The notes under the pieces are model-generated. The model made no database searches. It was given only the letters and a program-made list of their open reading frames with translations, and was not told where the DNA came from. From an uncultured Actinomyces sp. (GTDB lineage: Bacteria; Actinomycetota; Actinomycetes; Actinomycetales; Actinomycetaceae), in the NCBI GenBank assembly GCA_938014245.1, contig CALLSD010000028.1:1-53048 (forward strand): a stretch of 53,048 nt of DNA, read 5' to 3'. Both the position numbers and the translations under genes were made by a program. Shown piece after piece: positions 25,560 through 34,074 of this stretch (its first letter is position 1; every line of letters begins with the position of its first letter).

Positions 25560-26999
25560 ATGGGATGCAGCACCTCACTTCGATTCTCAGAGTATTTTTC
25601 CATTACTCGGACAGATGAAGATGACTGGTTTGATCCTCATTTGAGTGTTGATACTAGGTTGTTTATTGATCCACTTCTTCTGCTCGATGCAGGCGGACGG
25701 TGGAAGGCAGCCCATGAAAAGCTTATCGATTACTTCGTTACGTGTTATGAGCTTGTTGCGAAGGGGGGCAGCCCCCAAAGTCCACCTGCCAAGGCAGTAA
25801 TCCGTCTATTGACGTTTCCAGAACCAAGTGAATTCCGCCTTGGGTACACCTCGTTGGGAACTAAAGGAGCCGGATCAGGTAGAGGCTATGCGAAAGCGAT
25901 CAGAGACGGTATTGCAGTTGCCATTGCCAAAGGGCTTGAGAGACCAGAGCACATTGAGGAAATTGGCATACTAAATGAGGGGATTGGTGCGGATCGAATT
26001 TCCGACATCGTCGCCAACGTTCTTAAGGACGAATTCGCTGAATACACAAGGGAAATAGCGCAACGTCATGGCATCCCCCTGAGATCGTTTGAGATACCTG
26101 CATTCAAGCTCAATACAGATTACCAGCGTTGGCACCTCGGCTATGCTGATCTGCCGGCAGCGCCAGATGGATCGCCGATTGTGCTCGTCCCCACGCGAAT
26201 CCTTAACGAACTTCCCACGCTTAATCCCAACAATTGGTTCGATATGGCAATGAATGAGGATCTCCGTGAGAGCCTCAACCTCAAGGTCGGGCAGACTGCG
26301 TCGAAAGCCATGATCGTCGAGTTCGCGAGGCGTCATCCCGACCGTGTGCGCCAGTGGGCGCGGGAACAAACTTCACGTCCAGACTTAAGACACTACGATT
26401 TTGAAGGTGATCCTCTCGGTGTCGTAAAATGGGATCGCGAGCCAAAGCACTTTGCTCTGAATCATCCTTTGCCCATACAACGGGTAGAAACCCAAGACCA
26501 GCTGATGATTTTACTCGACCAGATCATCGCCCAATTTAAGCTCTTTATTGAACAGCGCGGAGGCTGGAGCTTATTGTGGAACGAGGACCGCACCGTCAAG
26601 AGGGAGGAAGCAATTCAACTTGCCTTCCTTGGGTTGGCAGGGCAATATCTGAGGCAATTTGATGTCGAACTTGACAGAGAAGTCGATCTTGGACGAGGCC
26701 CCGTGGACTTCAAAGTCTCACGCGGTACGTGCATACGGGCGCTCATTGAGGTCAAGAAAGTTGAGAACGGTAGATTTTGGAATGGCCTTCACAAGCAGTT
26801 GCCAAGCTACCTTGAATCAGACAGCAGTGGTTACGGATGGTTTATTGCAGTCCAGTTCAATGACACGAAAACCTCTTGTGACCGTGTCCAGCAACTTCCC
26901 AATGAGGTGAAAGGAATGACTGCAAACCTAGGCAAAAACATTCGCTTCACCGTTATAGATGCACGTCCTCCAAAATCAGCTTCAAAAATCACGGAATAA
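25560..26999 (+). CDS. Uncharacterised type III RM-associated protein with PD-(D/E)XK-like C-terminus
   Basis: A 479-residue protein I do not recognise. The N-terminal 350 residues (from MGCSTSLRFSEYFSITRT) show no known motif. The C-terminus has the pattern of a PD-(D/E)XK nuclease: helical KREEAIQLAF (about 346), Asp in GRGPVDFKV (about 382), ALIEVKK (Glu and Lys at about 397-399) and QLPSYL (about 413), like the QxxxY motif of RecB-type enzymes. The start is chosen for GGAG nine bases upstream; ATGs at 25527 and 25545 are alternatives and the first would overlap res by eight bases. Linkage suggests an accessory nuclease of the mod-res system. This is inference. Confidence 0.65.
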   Translation: MGCSTSLRFSEYFSITRTDEDDWFDPHLSVDTRLFIDPLLLLDAGGRWKAAHEKLIDYFVTCYELVAKGGSPQSPPAKAVIRLLTFPEPSEFRLGYTSLGTKGAGSGRGYAKAIRDGIAVAIAKGLERPEHIEEIGILNEGIGADRISDIVANVLKDEFAEYTREIAQRHGIPLRSFEIPAFKLNTDYQRWHLGYADLPAAPDGSPIVLVPTRILNELPTLNPNNWFDMAMNEDLRESLNLKVGQTASKAMIVEFARRHPDRVRQWAREQTSRPDLRHYDFEGDPLGVVKWDREPKHFALNHPLPIQRVETQDQLMILLDQIIAQFKLFIEQRGGWSLLWNEDRTVKREEAIQLAFLGLAGQYLRQFDVELDREVDLGRGPVDFKVSRGTCIRALIEVKKVENGRFWNGLHKQLPSYLESDSSGYGWFIAVQFNDTKTSCDRVQQLPNEVKGMTANLGKNIRFTVIDARPPKSASKITE

Positions 27000-27055
27000 T
27001 AGCACAACGGAGGTGCGACGCTGAGTTTCGGACGACGCGGTGAAAGGGGGCTAGC

Positions 27056-27448
27056 GTGCAAGCGGACCTAGATGATGAACAGCTTTGGGAAACTGTCGTC
27101 GACGCTGCGCTCGAGCTTCCCGCAAGTGAGCTTTATCCCTTTAACGAGGAGTGTGAGGTCGCTCGAGTATGCGGCAAATGGTTCATGATCTCAACCATCC
27201 GCGGGAAGCGGATGGTGAATCTCAAGGCCGATCCGCAGGACGTTCGAGCACTCTGTGAAAGCTTTGAATCAATCACTCCGGGTTACCACATGAATAAGAA
27301 ACACTGGATCACCGTCATGCCGGGCCCGGGGATTAACGACGAACTTATTCGCGAGCTCGTCATGGAGTCGTACCTGCTGGTAGTCGACGGCCTGCCGAAG
27401 TATCAACGGCCCGTTGATCCCGCAAGCTATGGACACCGCGATGACTGA
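27056..27448 (+). CDS. MmcQ/YjbR-family DNA-binding-like protein
   Basis: A 130-residue single-domain protein. The pattern ELPASELYPFNEECEVARVCGKWFMI, then NLKADP, then PGYHMNKKHWITV and an ELI-x-ESYLLVVDGLPK end is typical of the MmcQ/YjbR (CyaY-like fold) family, whose biological role is poorly known. The GTG start at 27056 has AAAGGGGG upstream. G+C content returns to the chromosomal norm here, so this gene probably marks the end of the accessory segment. Confidence 0.88.
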   Translation: MQADLDDEQLWETVVDAALELPASELYPFNEECEVARVCGKWFMISTIRGKRMVNLKADPQDVRALCESFESITPGYHMNKKHWITVMPGPGINDELIRELVMESYLLVVDGLPKYQRPVDPASYGHRDD

Positions 27449-27488
27449 GGCATTTGCTCTCAGCGAGGTGTCACCTCCCTGCGCGGTG

Positions 27489-27520
27489 GCAGCGGCCTGA
27501 TCGCAGGCCGTCGTCGCTGC
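27489..27520. terminator. Hairpin between convergent genes
   Basis: CGGCCTG (27493-27499), loop ATCG, CAGGCCG (27504-27510) is a perfect 7-bp stem, extended by GCAG/CTGC arms across a bulge, followed by TTGTTCC. It lies between the convergent MmcQ-like gene and the small acidic gene. Confidence 0.55.
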
Positions 27521-27526
27521 TTGTTC

Positions 27527-27757
27527 CTACTCCGCGTCTTCGTGCCAGATCTGACGGAGCTCAACACCCATGGGGTAGGTCTCCATCGTTCCGTCGGAAA
27601 AGTTCACTTCGACGCGTTCTTCATCGTCCTCGTCGTCGGGGTCGCCCGCCCAGTCGACCCATTCGATCATCGGGGACAACTCACCGTTATCCCTGACAAT
27701 TCGATAGCCCTCGCCAAGCAGCTCAGACATGACGTTTTCGATCTTGCTCTCATCCAT
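27527..27757 (-). CDS. Small acidic hypothetical protein
   Basis: A 76-residue, strongly acidic protein (Asp/Glu run DPDDEDDEERVEV at residues about 42-54) ending in LRQIWHEDAE. The start chosen is the ATG at 27757, preceded by GGAGG; earlier in-frame ATGs would overlap the divergent hydrolase and lack a ribosome-binding site. There is no signal peptide or membrane segment. I do not recognise the family. The layout (short N-terminal helix, then beta-like strands) could suit a small partner-binding protein, but no function is claimed. Confidence 0.7.
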   Translation of the reverse strand: MDESKIENVMSELLGEGYRIVRDNGELSPMIEWVDWAGDPDDEDDEERVEVNFSDGTMETYPMGVELRQIWHEDAE

Positions 27758-27870
27758 GGCATCCTCCGTGATGATCAGAATGATTGAGTGCGTGGAGCGT
27801 ACCCATAGATTAGCAGCAAACTTCCTGTATGCTTCCTGCATACGGAGCGGATGCTCATGGAGGAGAAGCA

Positions 27871-28683
27871 ATGACCCCGGCGCGCCTTGCCGCGAATATT
27901 TCAGGTACCCCCTCAAAGGGGCGTATTTACGCGCTTCATGGCGTGACCGACAATGCCGCATCCCTCAGTGATATCTCCGCCCGATGGTCCAGTGACTATG
28001 AAGTCGTCTTGATCGACGCCCTGGGACACGGCTGTTCCCCGCGCTTTACTCCCACGCAGCTCGAGGACCCCTTCGAAGCGCTCGTCAGCAGCGCGGCCTC
28101 GTTCATCAGCACAATCGAAGAAGCCGCACCCGCACCCTTCGTCGCCCTCCTAGGCCACTCGATGGGCGGAGCGACCGCGGCCGACATCGTTTCACGAGGC
28201 CTCGCCCCCGTCGACGCCCTCGTGCTGGAAGACCCCGCACTCCTCACCCCCTCCCAGCGCGAGCACTTCCGCGCGTCCGCCGAAGACCGGGTCGCCCGCT
28301 GCGACGAAGTCACGCAGTGGATGGGACGCGAAATCGACATGCTCCTCAAGGACTACCCCCAGTGGAGTCCTTCCGAGGCCGGCGGCTGGGCTCAAGGAAA
28401 AGCCCAAGTCGACCGCAACTTCCTTGCCCGAGGAGTCGTCAGCGGAAGCCGAAGCCGCGAAGAAATCCTCGCCCCAATTTCGGTGCCAACCCTGCTCATT
28501 ACCGGCGATGGCGACGACGTGCTGATCGGGCGCGGCGGGATTGACGAGATCAACGCAATGGGGAACACCGCTGTTGAAACTCTCCTCATTCCCAGCGCGC
28601 GCCACTGCGTGCGCCACTCGACCCCCACCCCCTTCTACGCGGCCGTTGACGCATTCTTTGCCCGAGTCGCACCGAGCAAGTGA
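27871..28683 (+). CDS. Alpha/beta-fold hydrolase
   Basis: A 270-residue cytosolic hydrolase. The oxyanion-side motif YALHGVTDNA lies near the N-terminus, the nucleophile elbow LLGHSMGG at about 105-112 and the acid region LLITGDGDDV at about 210. The catalytic His is in ARHCVRHS near the end. The start chosen is the ATG at 27871, preceded by GGAGGAG; an ATG 14 codons earlier lacks one. The substrate is unknown. It runs with the next gene six bases downstream, so the two hydrolases are one operon. Confidence 0.88.
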   Translation: MTPARLAANISGTPSKGRIYALHGVTDNAASLSDISARWSSDYEVVLIDALGHGCSPRFTPTQLEDPFEALVSSAASFISTIEEAAPAPFVALLGHSMGGATAADIVSRGLAPVDALVLEDPALLTPSQREHFRASAEDRVARCDEVTQWMGREIDMLLKDYPQWSPSEAGGWAQGKAQVDRNFLARGVVSGSRSREEILAPISVPTLLITGDGDDVLIGRGGIDEINAMGNTAVETLLIPSARHCVRHSTPTPFYAAVDAFFARVAPSK

Positions 28684-28689
28684 GGAACG

Positions 28690-29658
28690 ATGAGTACCTA
28701 TCCCATCTACCTGCGTCCCGAACTCGCACCGATCATCGCTGAAACCCCCGAGCAAACAACGTGGGATCTGCCCGCAATGCGCGCCGGGGGAGACGCCCTT
28801 TTGGCAAATCCGCACGAAGCCGACAACAGAGTCGAAGTGAGCGCGCGCGGACGCACCTTCATTCCTGCCGATTTGGCTGAGGACGCGCCCCTGATCATTT
28901 CGATCCACGGAGGCGGGTACGTAGCAGGCCGCGCCGCTTTTGATGACGCGAAGAATGACGAACTGGCGACGCGTTTCGGTGCGATAGTCGTCTCTCCGGA
29001 GTACCGTCTCGCACCTGAATTTCCCTTCCCGATCCCCGTCGACGACTGTATTTCCGCCCTTGCCGAGGCCCTTGAGCGCTTCGGGCACGAACGTCCAACT
29101 TTCATCCTGGGGGATTCAGCGGGAGCAGGGCTGGCCTATTCCATGGTGAGTCGCCTGTGTGGACTCGGCCTGCAAATGGCGCAAGATGAGGCAATCGCGG
29201 CTCGATATAAACGAATTGCATCCGTGATCAGGGGCATTATCTTGCTTGAGCCCTGTGTCGATCCGACCCTGTCGACCCCCTCAAGCAGGTTCTTCGCTGA
29301 GGGGCCTGTGTGGACGCGTCGCGCGGCGGCCGGAGCTTGGCGTCACTACTTCGGTGTTCCTTTGGACGCAGAAGTAACAATTCCCCTGCGTCTGATCGAG
29401 GCGGCATTCCCGAAGCCAAGCGCAGAGTTCAGGGAAGAAGGATTCCCACCCGCGCTCATCGTTGTCAACCCCGTCGATCCTCTTCGAGATGAGGGAATCG
29501 CGCTGGCAACAGGCCTCGTTGATGCCGGTTGCATCGCAGAAATGCATATGTTCGCTGGGACCTTCCACGGTTCTTTGTCGATGCCGGGGTCGGTGACTTG
29601 GGGTGAAATTCAGCTGCTGATTGATCGTTTCGTGAAAGAAAACTCGGTAGCCCGTTAG
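28690..29658 (+). CDS. Alpha/beta hydrolase, hormone-sensitive-lipase (HGG) type esterase
   Basis: A 322-residue carboxylesterase-like protein. The HGGGY oxyanion motif (in SIHGGGYVAG, about 75-79) and the GDSAGAG nucleophile elbow (about 140-146) are both typical of the hormone-sensitive-lipase group. An Asp in VVNPVDPLRDEG and a His in FAGTFHGSL complete the triad. The ATG start has GAGGAA upstream. It is a second hydrolase in tandem with the previous gene. The substrate is not known; both could work on short acyl esters. A shared role with the downstream sugar importer, such as deacetylating imported glycans, is only a guess from position. Confidence 0.9.
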   Translation: MSTYPIYLRPELAPIIAETPEQTTWDLPAMRAGGDALLANPHEADNRVEVSARGRTFIPADLAEDAPLIISIHGGGYVAGRAAFDDAKNDELATRFGAIVVSPEYRLAPEFPFPIPVDDCISALAEALERFGHERPTFILGDSAGAGLAYSMVSRLCGLGLQMAQDEAIAARYKRIASVIRGIILLEPCVDPTLSTPSSRFFAEGPVWTRRAAAGAWRHYFGVPLDAEVTIPLRLIEAAFPKPSAEFREEGFPPALIVVNPVDPLRDEGIALATGLVDAGCIAEMHMFAGTFHGSLSMPGSVTWGEIQLLIDRFVKENSVAR

Positions 29659-29897
29659 CGCATTCATATACGCGTTGACCTGCGTTTATACATTTCAGTG
29701 CTCTTGATGGGCGCATCCAGCATCTTTTGTGCTCTTCGTAATCAAAGTGCAATCCATGGACTCTGGAATTGGCTTTCTACGTAGTAATACAGTTCACATA
29801 AGGACTTCCGTGTCAAAGGGGCATGAGGGGAGCGGGAATGGCGGTGTGGCCACCCGCCCGCCTACAGGAAGTCGCAGAACTATCAAAGGAGAGTTCA

Positions 29898-31265
29898 ATG
29901 GCACGACGTGCACTCGCGGCTGTTGCCGTAGTCGGTATCGCCGCTGTTGGCCTGACAGCCTGCTCTGGATCCAAGGACAAAGCCGCCTCTGGAAGCTCAG
30001 AAGGAAAGTCGCTGGTTGTCACCTATTACAAGACCTCGTCCTTCCCGCAGATTGAAGACTTCATGAAGCGCGCGAAGGAAGAGTTCGAATCCACTCACAA
30101 GGACGTCACCATCGATCTGCAGCCCGTTGAAGCGGACGCCGATCAGTACATGACCAAGCTTGCGCTGATGAACAAGTCGAAGTCCAAGGCTCCCGACATC
30201 ATCTACGAAGACACCTTCCAGGTCATGAGCGATGCGGCAGCCGGATACCTGGCCCCCATTGACGACTACGTCAAGAATTGGGATGAGTGGAGCCAGTACC
30301 CTGAAAGCTCGATCCAGGGCGCAAAGGGTCTGGACGGAAAGCTGTACGGGGTTCCCTTCGGCACCGATACTCGCGGTATCTACTACAACAAGAAGATCTT
30401 TGAGCAGGCCGGACTGCCCACTGATTGGCAGCCCAAGAGCTGGGATGACCTTCTTTCTGCTGCGCGCACCATCAAGGAAAAGGTGCCCGATGTCATCCCC
30501 ATGAACATCTACGCGGGCCGTGCAGGTGGCGAACAGACCAGCATGCAGGGCTTTGAAATGCTGCTCTACGGCACCCAGGACACCCTCTACAACACCGATA
30601 CCAACAAGTGGGTCACGGGATCCCAGGGCTTCAAGGACGCTCTGACCTTCTACCAGACCGCATACTCGGAGGGCCTCACCCCCTCCAACGATATTGCGCT
30701 GGACAAGGCTGTCGGCACCCGCGTTTCCACCGAGCTCCTCCCCAAGGGCAAGCTCGCCATCGACATTGATGGCTCCTGGCTGCCTTACGTGTGGATGCAG
30801 GACTCGACGAAGTGGGCAGAATGGCAAGAAACCATCGGCCTCGCAAAGATGCCGACCCAGAAGGGACAGGCACCCGGATTCACCACTCTCTCCGGTGGCT
30901 GGGTCCTCTCCGTTGGATCTCAAACCAAGGATCCCGCACTTGCAGCCGACTTCGTCAAGACCGCGCTGAACAAGAAGGGCTCCCTGCAGTACTCCATCGC
31001 AACCTCTGCGATTGCAGTCCGCAAGGACATCGTCTCTGACCCTGAGTACCTTGCATCTAACCCCTCCTTCAAGTTCTTCGCAGGAATTGTTGAGTACACG
31101 CACTTCCGTCCCGCAACTCCTGACTACCCGCAGATCTCCACAAATATCCAGACGGCCACCGAATCCGTGGTGACGAAGGAGCAGACCCCCGAACAGGCCG
31201 CAAAGGCCTACGACGAGGGCCTGGTGAAGATCGTCGGCGAAAAGAACGTCGAAGCGGCGAAGTAA
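29898..31265 (+). CDS. ABC sugar importer, solute-binding lipoprotein
   Basis: A 455-residue extracellular lipoprotein of the family-1 carbohydrate-binding type. The lipobox LTAC places the lipidated Cys at residue 22, followed by a Ser/Gly/Lys linker. The mature domain shows PDIIYEDTFQV, LYGVPFGTDTRGIYYNKKIFEQAGL and the aromatic-rich DGSWLPYVWM, typical of maltose/trehalose-like binders. The start chosen is the ATG at 29898, with AAGGAG upstream. The preceding 239-base gap holds an 8-bp CTACGTAG palindrome (29777-29784), which might be a LacI/GntR-type site; no regulator gene is adjacent. Sugar specificity is unresolved. Confidence 0.93.
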   Translation: MARRALAAVAVVGIAAVGLTACSGSKDKAASGSSEGKSLVVTYYKTSSFPQIEDFMKRAKEEFESTHKDVTIDLQPVEADADQYMTKLALMNKSKSKAPDIIYEDTFQVMSDAAAGYLAPIDDYVKNWDEWSQYPESSIQGAKGLDGKLYGVPFGTDTRGIYYNKKIFEQAGLPTDWQPKSWDDLLSAARTIKEKVPDVIPMNIYAGRAGGEQTSMQGFEMLLYGTQDTLYNTDTNKWVTGSQGFKDALTFYQTAYSEGLTPSNDIALDKAVGTRVSTELLPKGKLAIDIDGSWLPYVWMQDSTKWAEWQETIGLAKMPTQKGQAPGFTTLSGGWVLSVGSQTKDPALAADFVKTALNKKGSLQYSIATSAIAVRKDIVSDPEYLASNPSFKFFAGIVEYTHFRPATPDYPQISTNIQTATESVVTKEQTPEQAAKAYDEGLVKIVGEKNVEAAK

Positions 31266-31266
31266 C

Positions 31267-32208
31267 ATGTCCACCTCGGTTCGTGTGGGGACCGAGAGCA
31301 CTGCGACCCCTGGCGGGCGACGCGAGACACTACTTTCTCGCGCCGCCCGCCAAACGGGCCGAATGGGTCTTCTGTTTCCAGCAGTTGCCCTCATGGCGGT
31401 GTTCCTCGTAGGTCCCATTGCATATTCGGTGTATGGGTCTTTGACCAATGCCGCCCTCTCGGGCTACAAAGCAGCAAATCCTGAATTTGTCGGCCTCGAG
31501 AACTACGCGGATCTGCTGACCAGCGGAGCATTCTGGAAAGCGGTCCTGCTGACGATCATCTTCGTCGTCGCCTCGGCTGTGATCGGCCAAAATATCTTGG
31601 GGCTCGCCCTTGCCATGCTCATGAGCAAAGCCCCCAAGATTCTCTCCACCCTGGTCGGTGGCGTCGTTGTTGTCGCATGGGTCATGCCGGAGATCGTCGC
31701 AGCCTTTGCGCTCTACGCATTCTTCTCCACCGATGGAACGCTGAACACGCTGCTGAGCTACATCGGCCTCGGCGGAACAACCTGGCTGCTGACCTTCCCC
31801 ATGTTCTCTGTGATCATGGCGAATATCTGGCGCGGAACAGCCTTCTCGATGATGGTCTACTCCGCTGCGCTGGCCGAAGTTCCGCCTGAGATTCAAGAAG
31901 CAGCGAAGGTTGACGGTGCCCGAGGCTGGCAGCGATTCTGCTTCGTGACACTGCCAATGATCAAGGGGTCTATCTCAACCAACCTTCTGTTGACGACCCT
32001 TCAGACCCTGGGCGTCTTCACCCTTCTCTGGGTCATGACGGGTGGTGGCCCTGGCACTCAATCCACGACCCTCCCGGTCATGGCATACCAAGAAGCCTTT
32101 AAGAACTCTCTCATTGGCTACGGAACAGCTATCGCGACCGTAACCATTGTCCTGGGGGCACTCTTCGCTCTGGTCTACATCCGCGCTCTCAAGCCGGAGG
32201 TGGACTAA
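31267..32208 (+). CDS. ABC sugar importer, permease (MalF-like)
   Basis: A 313-residue inner-membrane permease with six predicted transmembrane helices. The EAA loop EIQEAAKVDGARGWQRFCFVTLPMIK (in two parts, about residues 210-235) contacts the ATPase. It starts one base after the binding-protein stop, so translation is coupled, and its stop overlaps the next start by one base. The N-terminal 30 residues are basic and cytosolic. Confidence 0.95.
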   Translation: MSTSVRVGTESTATPGGRRETLLSRAARQTGRMGLLFPAVALMAVFLVGPIAYSVYGSLTNAALSGYKAANPEFVGLENYADLLTSGAFWKAVLLTIIFVVASAVIGQNILGLALAMLMSKAPKILSTLVGGVVVVAWVMPEIVAAFALYAFFSTDGTLNTLLSYIGLGGTTWLLTFPMFSVIMANIWRGTAFSMMVYSAALAEVPPEIQEAAKVDGARGWQRFCFVTLPMIKGSISTNLLLTTLQTLGVFTLLWVMTGGGPGTQSTTLPVMAYQEAFKNSLIGYGTAIATVTIVLGALFALVYIRALKPEVD

Positions 32209-33068
32209 TGGCTACCCAGCGCAAAGAAATCCCCTCCGTCGCGAACCCACGAGAAAAGACCGTCCGTCTGATTTCGAGCACAATCCTTGCTCTGATCGGC
32301 ATCTCCTTTGTCGTTCCACTGGCATGGGTTCTCTTCGCATCTTTCAATCCGACAGCGACGGTGTCCTTAAGTATCCCCGAGCACTTCACGACCTCGAATT
32401 ACTCGGATATCGCGACATTTGATCGCACGTGGCTGCCGCTGTGGAACTCCGCGATTCTCTCCTTCGGCACCGCCATTTTGACCGTCTTCGTTGGCGCGCT
32501 CGCGGCTTATCCGCTTTCTCGCTACAAGAGCCGTTTCGCGCGCGGATTCATGTACACGATCTTGTTCGGAACCTGCCTTCCCATAACGGCACTCATGGTT
32601 CCCGTGTATTCGCTCTTCGTCAGCATGGATTTGATCGATTCAATCCCGGGGATTATCTGCTTCATGACCGCAACCTCCCTGCCCATGGCAGTGTGGATGC
32701 TCAAAAACTTCATGGACTCCGTCCCCGTATCCCTTGAAGAAGCGGCCTGGGTCGACGGCGCCAGCGCGCTCAAAGCACTGCGCACCATCGTCCTACCGCT
32801 GATGAAGCCGGGCCTCTTGGTGGTCTTCATCTTCATTTTCACCGCGACCTGGGGGAACTTCTTCGTCCCCTTCATCCTCACGACTGACCCGGACATTCAG
32901 CCCGCAGCCGTCGCCATCTACCAATTCTTTGGGACGCACGGCGCGGTCGTCTACGGAAAACTGGCCGCATTCGCAGTGATCTACTCCAGCCCGGCGTTGG
33001 TCCTCTACGCGATCATGCAAAAGGTCTCGGGAGGAAGCTTCGCCTTGGCTGGAGCCGTGAAGGGATAG
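32208..33068 (+). CDS. ABC sugar importer, permease (MalG-like)
   Basis: A 286-residue second permease with six helices. Its EAA loop is EEAAWVDGASALKALRTIVL at about 178-197. The start overlaps the previous stop (TAATG). No ATP-binding subunit follows, so the importer probably uses a shared MsiK-type ATPase encoded elsewhere, as known for many actinobacterial family-1 carbohydrate importers. The gene is convergent with mutY; a weak GGCCT/AGGCC hairpin at 33068-33085 may end the transcript. Confidence 0.95.
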   Translation: MATQRKEIPSVANPREKTVRLISSTILALIGISFVVPLAWVLFASFNPTATVSLSIPEHFTTSNYSDIATFDRTWLPLWNSAILSFGTAILTVFVGALAAYPLSRYKSRFARGFMYTILFGTCLPITALMVPVYSLFVSMDLIDSIPGIICFMTATSLPMAVWMLKNFMDSVPVSLEEAAWVDGASALKALRTIVLPLMKPGLLVVFIFIFTATWGNFFVPFILTTDPDIQPAAVAIYQFFGTHGAVVYGKLAAFAVIYSSPALVLYAIMQKVSGGSFALAGAVKG

Positions 33069-33096
33069 GCCTCCCCTCCAAGGCCTCCCTTCTTCC

Positions 33097-33999
33097 TCAC
33101 TCCCGAGGAAGTGTGATGTGCCTGGTTGTCGAATCTTCGGCAACCAGGCCATCGCTTATCAGTGCTTCGATGACGCGAGGTGCCTGCTCGGGATCCGCAC
33201 CTTCCAAGCGCGCCGCAGCAAGGGCCTCGTCGATGGAAAGTCCATCGGGAGAAGTGCGTAGCGCCGCCATCACCCGCCCACGCGCCTGGCGGTCCGTCCC
33301 CTTCCAGCTTTGCCCACGAGGCCGCACCTCGGCGGGCGGGAAACCGGCCTGTGCCCATGCGCAGTCCTTGCGCAGTGGACAATCCTGGCACTTGGGGGAG
33401 CGCTGCGTGCACACGAGCGCCCCAAACTCCATGATCGCCACATTCCAACGAGCGCAATCCATACCATTTTCGGGCAACCAATCAAGCGCGGCTGCGAACT
33501 CGGCGCGAGAAGGTGCACTGCGCCGAGCAAACTCCACCCCGTCACGCACTCGCGCAAAAACTCGGCGAATATTCGTATCAAGGACGGGGATGCGCTTGTG
33601 GAATTGGAAGGAGGCAAGAGCACTCGCGGTATAGGGACCGATCCCGGGCAAGGCCAACAAGGCCTCGTAGCTATCGGGAACGGATCCACCGAAGTCGCGC
33701 ACAATAGCCTGTGCGCACTCGCGAAGCCTCAGCACCCGCGAGGGATAGCCAAGGTGTGCCCACTCGACCAAAGCCTCGGCGGGAGAAGCGGCAGCGAAAT
33801 CCGCAGGAGTCGGCCACAGCCTCATCCACCGCTCCCAAATTGGCTGCACGCGCGGGATTGGGGTTTGCTGGCTCATGACCTCAAAGACCAAGGTTCCCCA
33901 CGGGGAGACGTCGCTCGCGCGCATGGGGAGCTCGCGGCGATGGAGCTCGTACCACGCGAGGATCGGGGCGCGAAGCATCTCGTAATTTGGGGTTGGCAC
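33097..33999 (-). CDS. mutY: A/G-specific adenine glycosylase MutY
   Basis: A 300-residue base-excision repair enzyme that removes adenine opposite 8-oxoguanine. The catalytic-Glu region FEVMSQQTPIPRV, helix-hairpin-helix-GPD LPGIGPYTASAL with Asp in VLDTNIRRVFAR, and a [4Fe-4S] loop with Cys spacing C-x6-C-x2-C-x5-C (CTQRSPKCQDCPLRKDC) are all visible. The Nudix-like C-terminal domain of longer MutYs is missing; a winged-helix-like tail replaces it, as in other short actinobacterial forms. The start is the GTG at 33999 or ATG at 33978; neither has a good ribosome-binding site. It is divergent from dcd and complements the MutT-like Nudix gene in the 8-oxoguanine defence. Confidence 0.92.
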   Translation of the reverse strand: MPTPNYEMLRAPILAWYELHRRELPMRASDVSPWGTLVFEVMSQQTPIPRVQPIWERWMRLWPTPADFAAASPAEALVEWAHLGYPSRVLRLRECAQAIVRDFGGSVPDSYEALLALPGIGPYTASALASFQFHKRIPVLDTNIRRVFARVRDGVEFARRSAPSRAEFAAALDWLPENGMDCARWNVAIMEFGALVCTQRSPKCQDCPLRKDCAWAQAGFPPAEVRPRGQSWKGTDRQARGRVMAALRTSPDGLSIDEALAAARLEGADPEQAPRVIEALISDGLVAEDSTTRHITLPRE

Positions 34000-34074
34000 A
34001 AGAGGTAGCTTAGCCGTCAGCCAACGCGCCCGCCGAGGCACAATAGGCGGCCGAAACTGTGCGAGAATGGCACC

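Noticed and set aside
27641..27650. GTCGCCCGCC resembling the tRNA-Gly 3' end, a possible attachment-site copy
   Set aside because: Only about nine bases match and they lie inside codons of the small acidic gene. Chance is likely in this GC-rich sequence.
29997..31448. Long antisense frame over the sugar-binding protein
   Set aside because: It is a shadow of a well-supported lipoprotein gene, with no motif or start signal.
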